A stretch of DNA of 64,000 nucleotides. Origin: Mitsuaria sp. PDC51 (GTDB lineage Bacteria > Pseudomonadota > Gammaproteobacteria > Burkholderiales > Burkholderiaceae_C). The stretch covers positions 496,001 through 560,000 of the forward strand of contig NZ_FOZE01000003.1 of assembly GCF_900113225.1 (NCBI RefSeq), given 5' to 3'. The position numbers and the translations under genes are program-made. This document shows, piece after piece, positions 63,155-64,000 of the stretch. The notes under the pieces were generated by a model. The model was not told the origin of the DNA. It saw nothing but the letters and a program-made list of their open reading frames with translations, and made no database searches. The first letter of the stretch is position 1; each line of letters opens with the position of its first letter.

Positions 63155-64000
63155 TCACAACAGGCTCACGCCGCCCAGGTTCACCAGCGAGGTCTCGCGC
63201 ATGATCCGCACGAAATCGGCCAGGAAGGGCTTGGCCGCCAGCCGCCCGGTGCTCACCGCGTAGAGCCGGCCGGTCAGGCCCGACGGCCCGATGCGCTGGC
63301 GCGCCACGTAGCCCCGCGCCAGGTAGCCCTCGACCGCCCACAGCGGCAGCGCCGCGAAGCCGCGCCCGCTCGCGACCAGCTGCAGCATCGCCACCGTGAG
63401 CTCGCTGGTGCGGCGTGGCGGCGTCACGCCGGCGGGTTTGAGCACGCTGCGCACCAGGTCCAGCATCTCGTCGGGCACCGGGTAATGGATGTAGGCCTGC
63501 GCGGCGAAGTCCTCGGCCTCCAGCCAGGGCTTGGCCAGCAGCGGGTGCCCCTTGGGCAGGAGCGCGACGATCTCGAAGCTGAACAGCGGATGCACCGCGA
63601 CGCCCGCTTCCTCCGCGTCCACGTCCGAGACGATCGCCAACTCGGCGCGGTCCTGGTGCAGCAGCCCCACCGGATCGGCCTGGAAGCCCGACACGATGTC
63701 GAGCTCGACCTCCGGCCAGCGCTCGCGGAAGGCATCCATCGCCGGCATCAGCCAGTCGAAGCAGGTGTGGCACTCGACGGCGATCCGCAGCTGTCCGGCC
63801 GATCCCTCGACCAGCTTGCGCATGTCGCGGTCCGCCTCGTCGATCTGCGGCAGCACCAGCTCGGCGAGCTTGAGCAGCCGCTGGCCCGCCACGCCGAAGC
63901 TCAGCGGGGAGGACTTGCGCTCGAAGAGCTCGGTGCCGTAATGGTCCTCCAGCCCCTTGAGCTGGTGCGACAGCGCCGACTGCGTGAGGTTCAGCAGTTG
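63155..64000 (-). CDS. metR: MetR-like LysR-family regulator (5' end beyond window)
   Basis: At least 281 residues are present; the N-terminus is cut by the window edge. The visible start, LLNLTQSALSHQLKGLEDH, is the second half of the LysR helix-turn-helix. The effector domain begins LRIAVECHTCFDWLMPAMDAF and continues SGFQADPVGLLHQDRAELAIVSD, a pattern specific to MetR, which senses homocysteine and activates metE/metH. The B12-dependent or independent methionine synthase it controls is probably encoded outside the window. Its position next to the B12 receptor is suggestive but not proof of a link. Confidence 0.9.
   Translation of the reverse strand, partial: QLLNLTQSALSHQLKGLEDHYGTELFERKSSPLSFGVAGQRLLKLAELVLPQIDEADRDMRKLVEGSAGQLRIAVECHTCFDWLMPAMDAFRERWPEVELDIVSGFQADPVGLLHQDRAELAIVSDVDAEEAGVAVHPLFSFEIVALLPKGHPLLAKPWLEAEDFAAQAYIHYPVPDEMLDLVRSVLKPAGVTPPRRTSELTVAMLQLVASGRGFAALPLWAVEGYLARGYVARQRIGPSGLTGRLYAVSTGRLAAKPFLADFVRIMRETSLVNLGGVSLL

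Overview
The window is about 68% G+C, densely coded and has the gene content of a betaproteobacterium of the order Burkholderiales. The best guess is a Roseateles/Mitsuaria/Pelomonas-like member of the Sphaerotilaceae/Comamonadaceae. This rests on protein families (valS, cysM, galU, a prpC-acnD-prpF locus under an XRE/IrrE-type regulator, metR) and not on any database search. No rRNA, CRISPR array, phage or insertion sequence was seen. One tRNA-Leu(CAA) is present.

Region 1 (1-12.3 kb, minus strand) is the most striking part. It is a self-contained type I secretion locus read as tolC-like outer-membrane channel, then a 2314-residue secreted giant, then an HlyB-like ABC exporter, then an HlyD-like adaptor. 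The giant has no N-terminal signal peptide and none of the glycine-rich RTX nonapeptides expected of an HlyB client. About 1900 residues are a degenerate 8-residue repeat (L-S/T-x-x-x-V/I/L-x-x) punctuated about 20 times by a Trp-containing cassette. Its C-terminus is a calpain-like (peptidase family C2) cysteine protease with the Cys, His and Asn triad visible. A 9-bp hairpin separates the cargo gene from the exporter genes.

Region 2 (12.6-23.5 kb) is housekeeping: a 2OG-Fe dioxygenase, a ferredoxin-type reductase divergent from a UDP-sugar-epimerase-like SDR, a rhomboid protease, tRNA-Leu, cysM, a Nudix hydrolase, a TusA-family protein, galU, a catalytically degenerate 2-hydroxyacid dehydrogenase, and valS. 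Region 3 (23.7-34 kb) holds sensing and signalling genes. A tightly overlapping operon encodes a His-rich Spy/CpxP-like protein, a 2[4Fe-4S] ferredoxin, a response regulator and a sensor kinase with almost no periplasmic domain. A second two-component pair, an AraC-VOC-DUF1801 cassette and an MHYT-GGDEF diguanylate cyclase follow.

Region 4 (34-41.3 kb) is accessory. It starts with a low-G+C gene for a HEPN-type (RX4H) protein that looks horizontally acquired, followed by an 830-bp stretch without genes, a small secreted protein, a ComJ/immunity-like protein, a VOC protein and an AlkB-like dioxygenase. It ends with a kinase-fold protein whose N-terminus resembles the leader of extracellular-contractile-injection-system (eCIS) associated toxins.

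Region 5 (41.3-52.3 kb) contains a gamma-carbonic anhydrase, a GIY-YIG-like protein, a threonine/serine dehydratase-family enzyme, a secreted GH43 arabinanase and an HD hydrolase, then the complete distal valine pathway (mmsA, isobutyryl-CoA dehydrogenase, enoyl-CoA hydratase, 3-hydroxyisobutyryl-CoA hydrolase, mmsB). That pathway ends in propionyl-CoA. Region 6 (52.3-60 kb) consumes it: a divergent PrpR-like regulator and the methylcitrate-cycle operon prpC-acnD-prpF-prpB-like, with two matching operator-like boxes in the divergent promoter region. The window ends with two small unknown ORFs, a cobalamin-riboswitch-controlled BtuB-like TonB receptor, and a metR gene that runs off the right edge.
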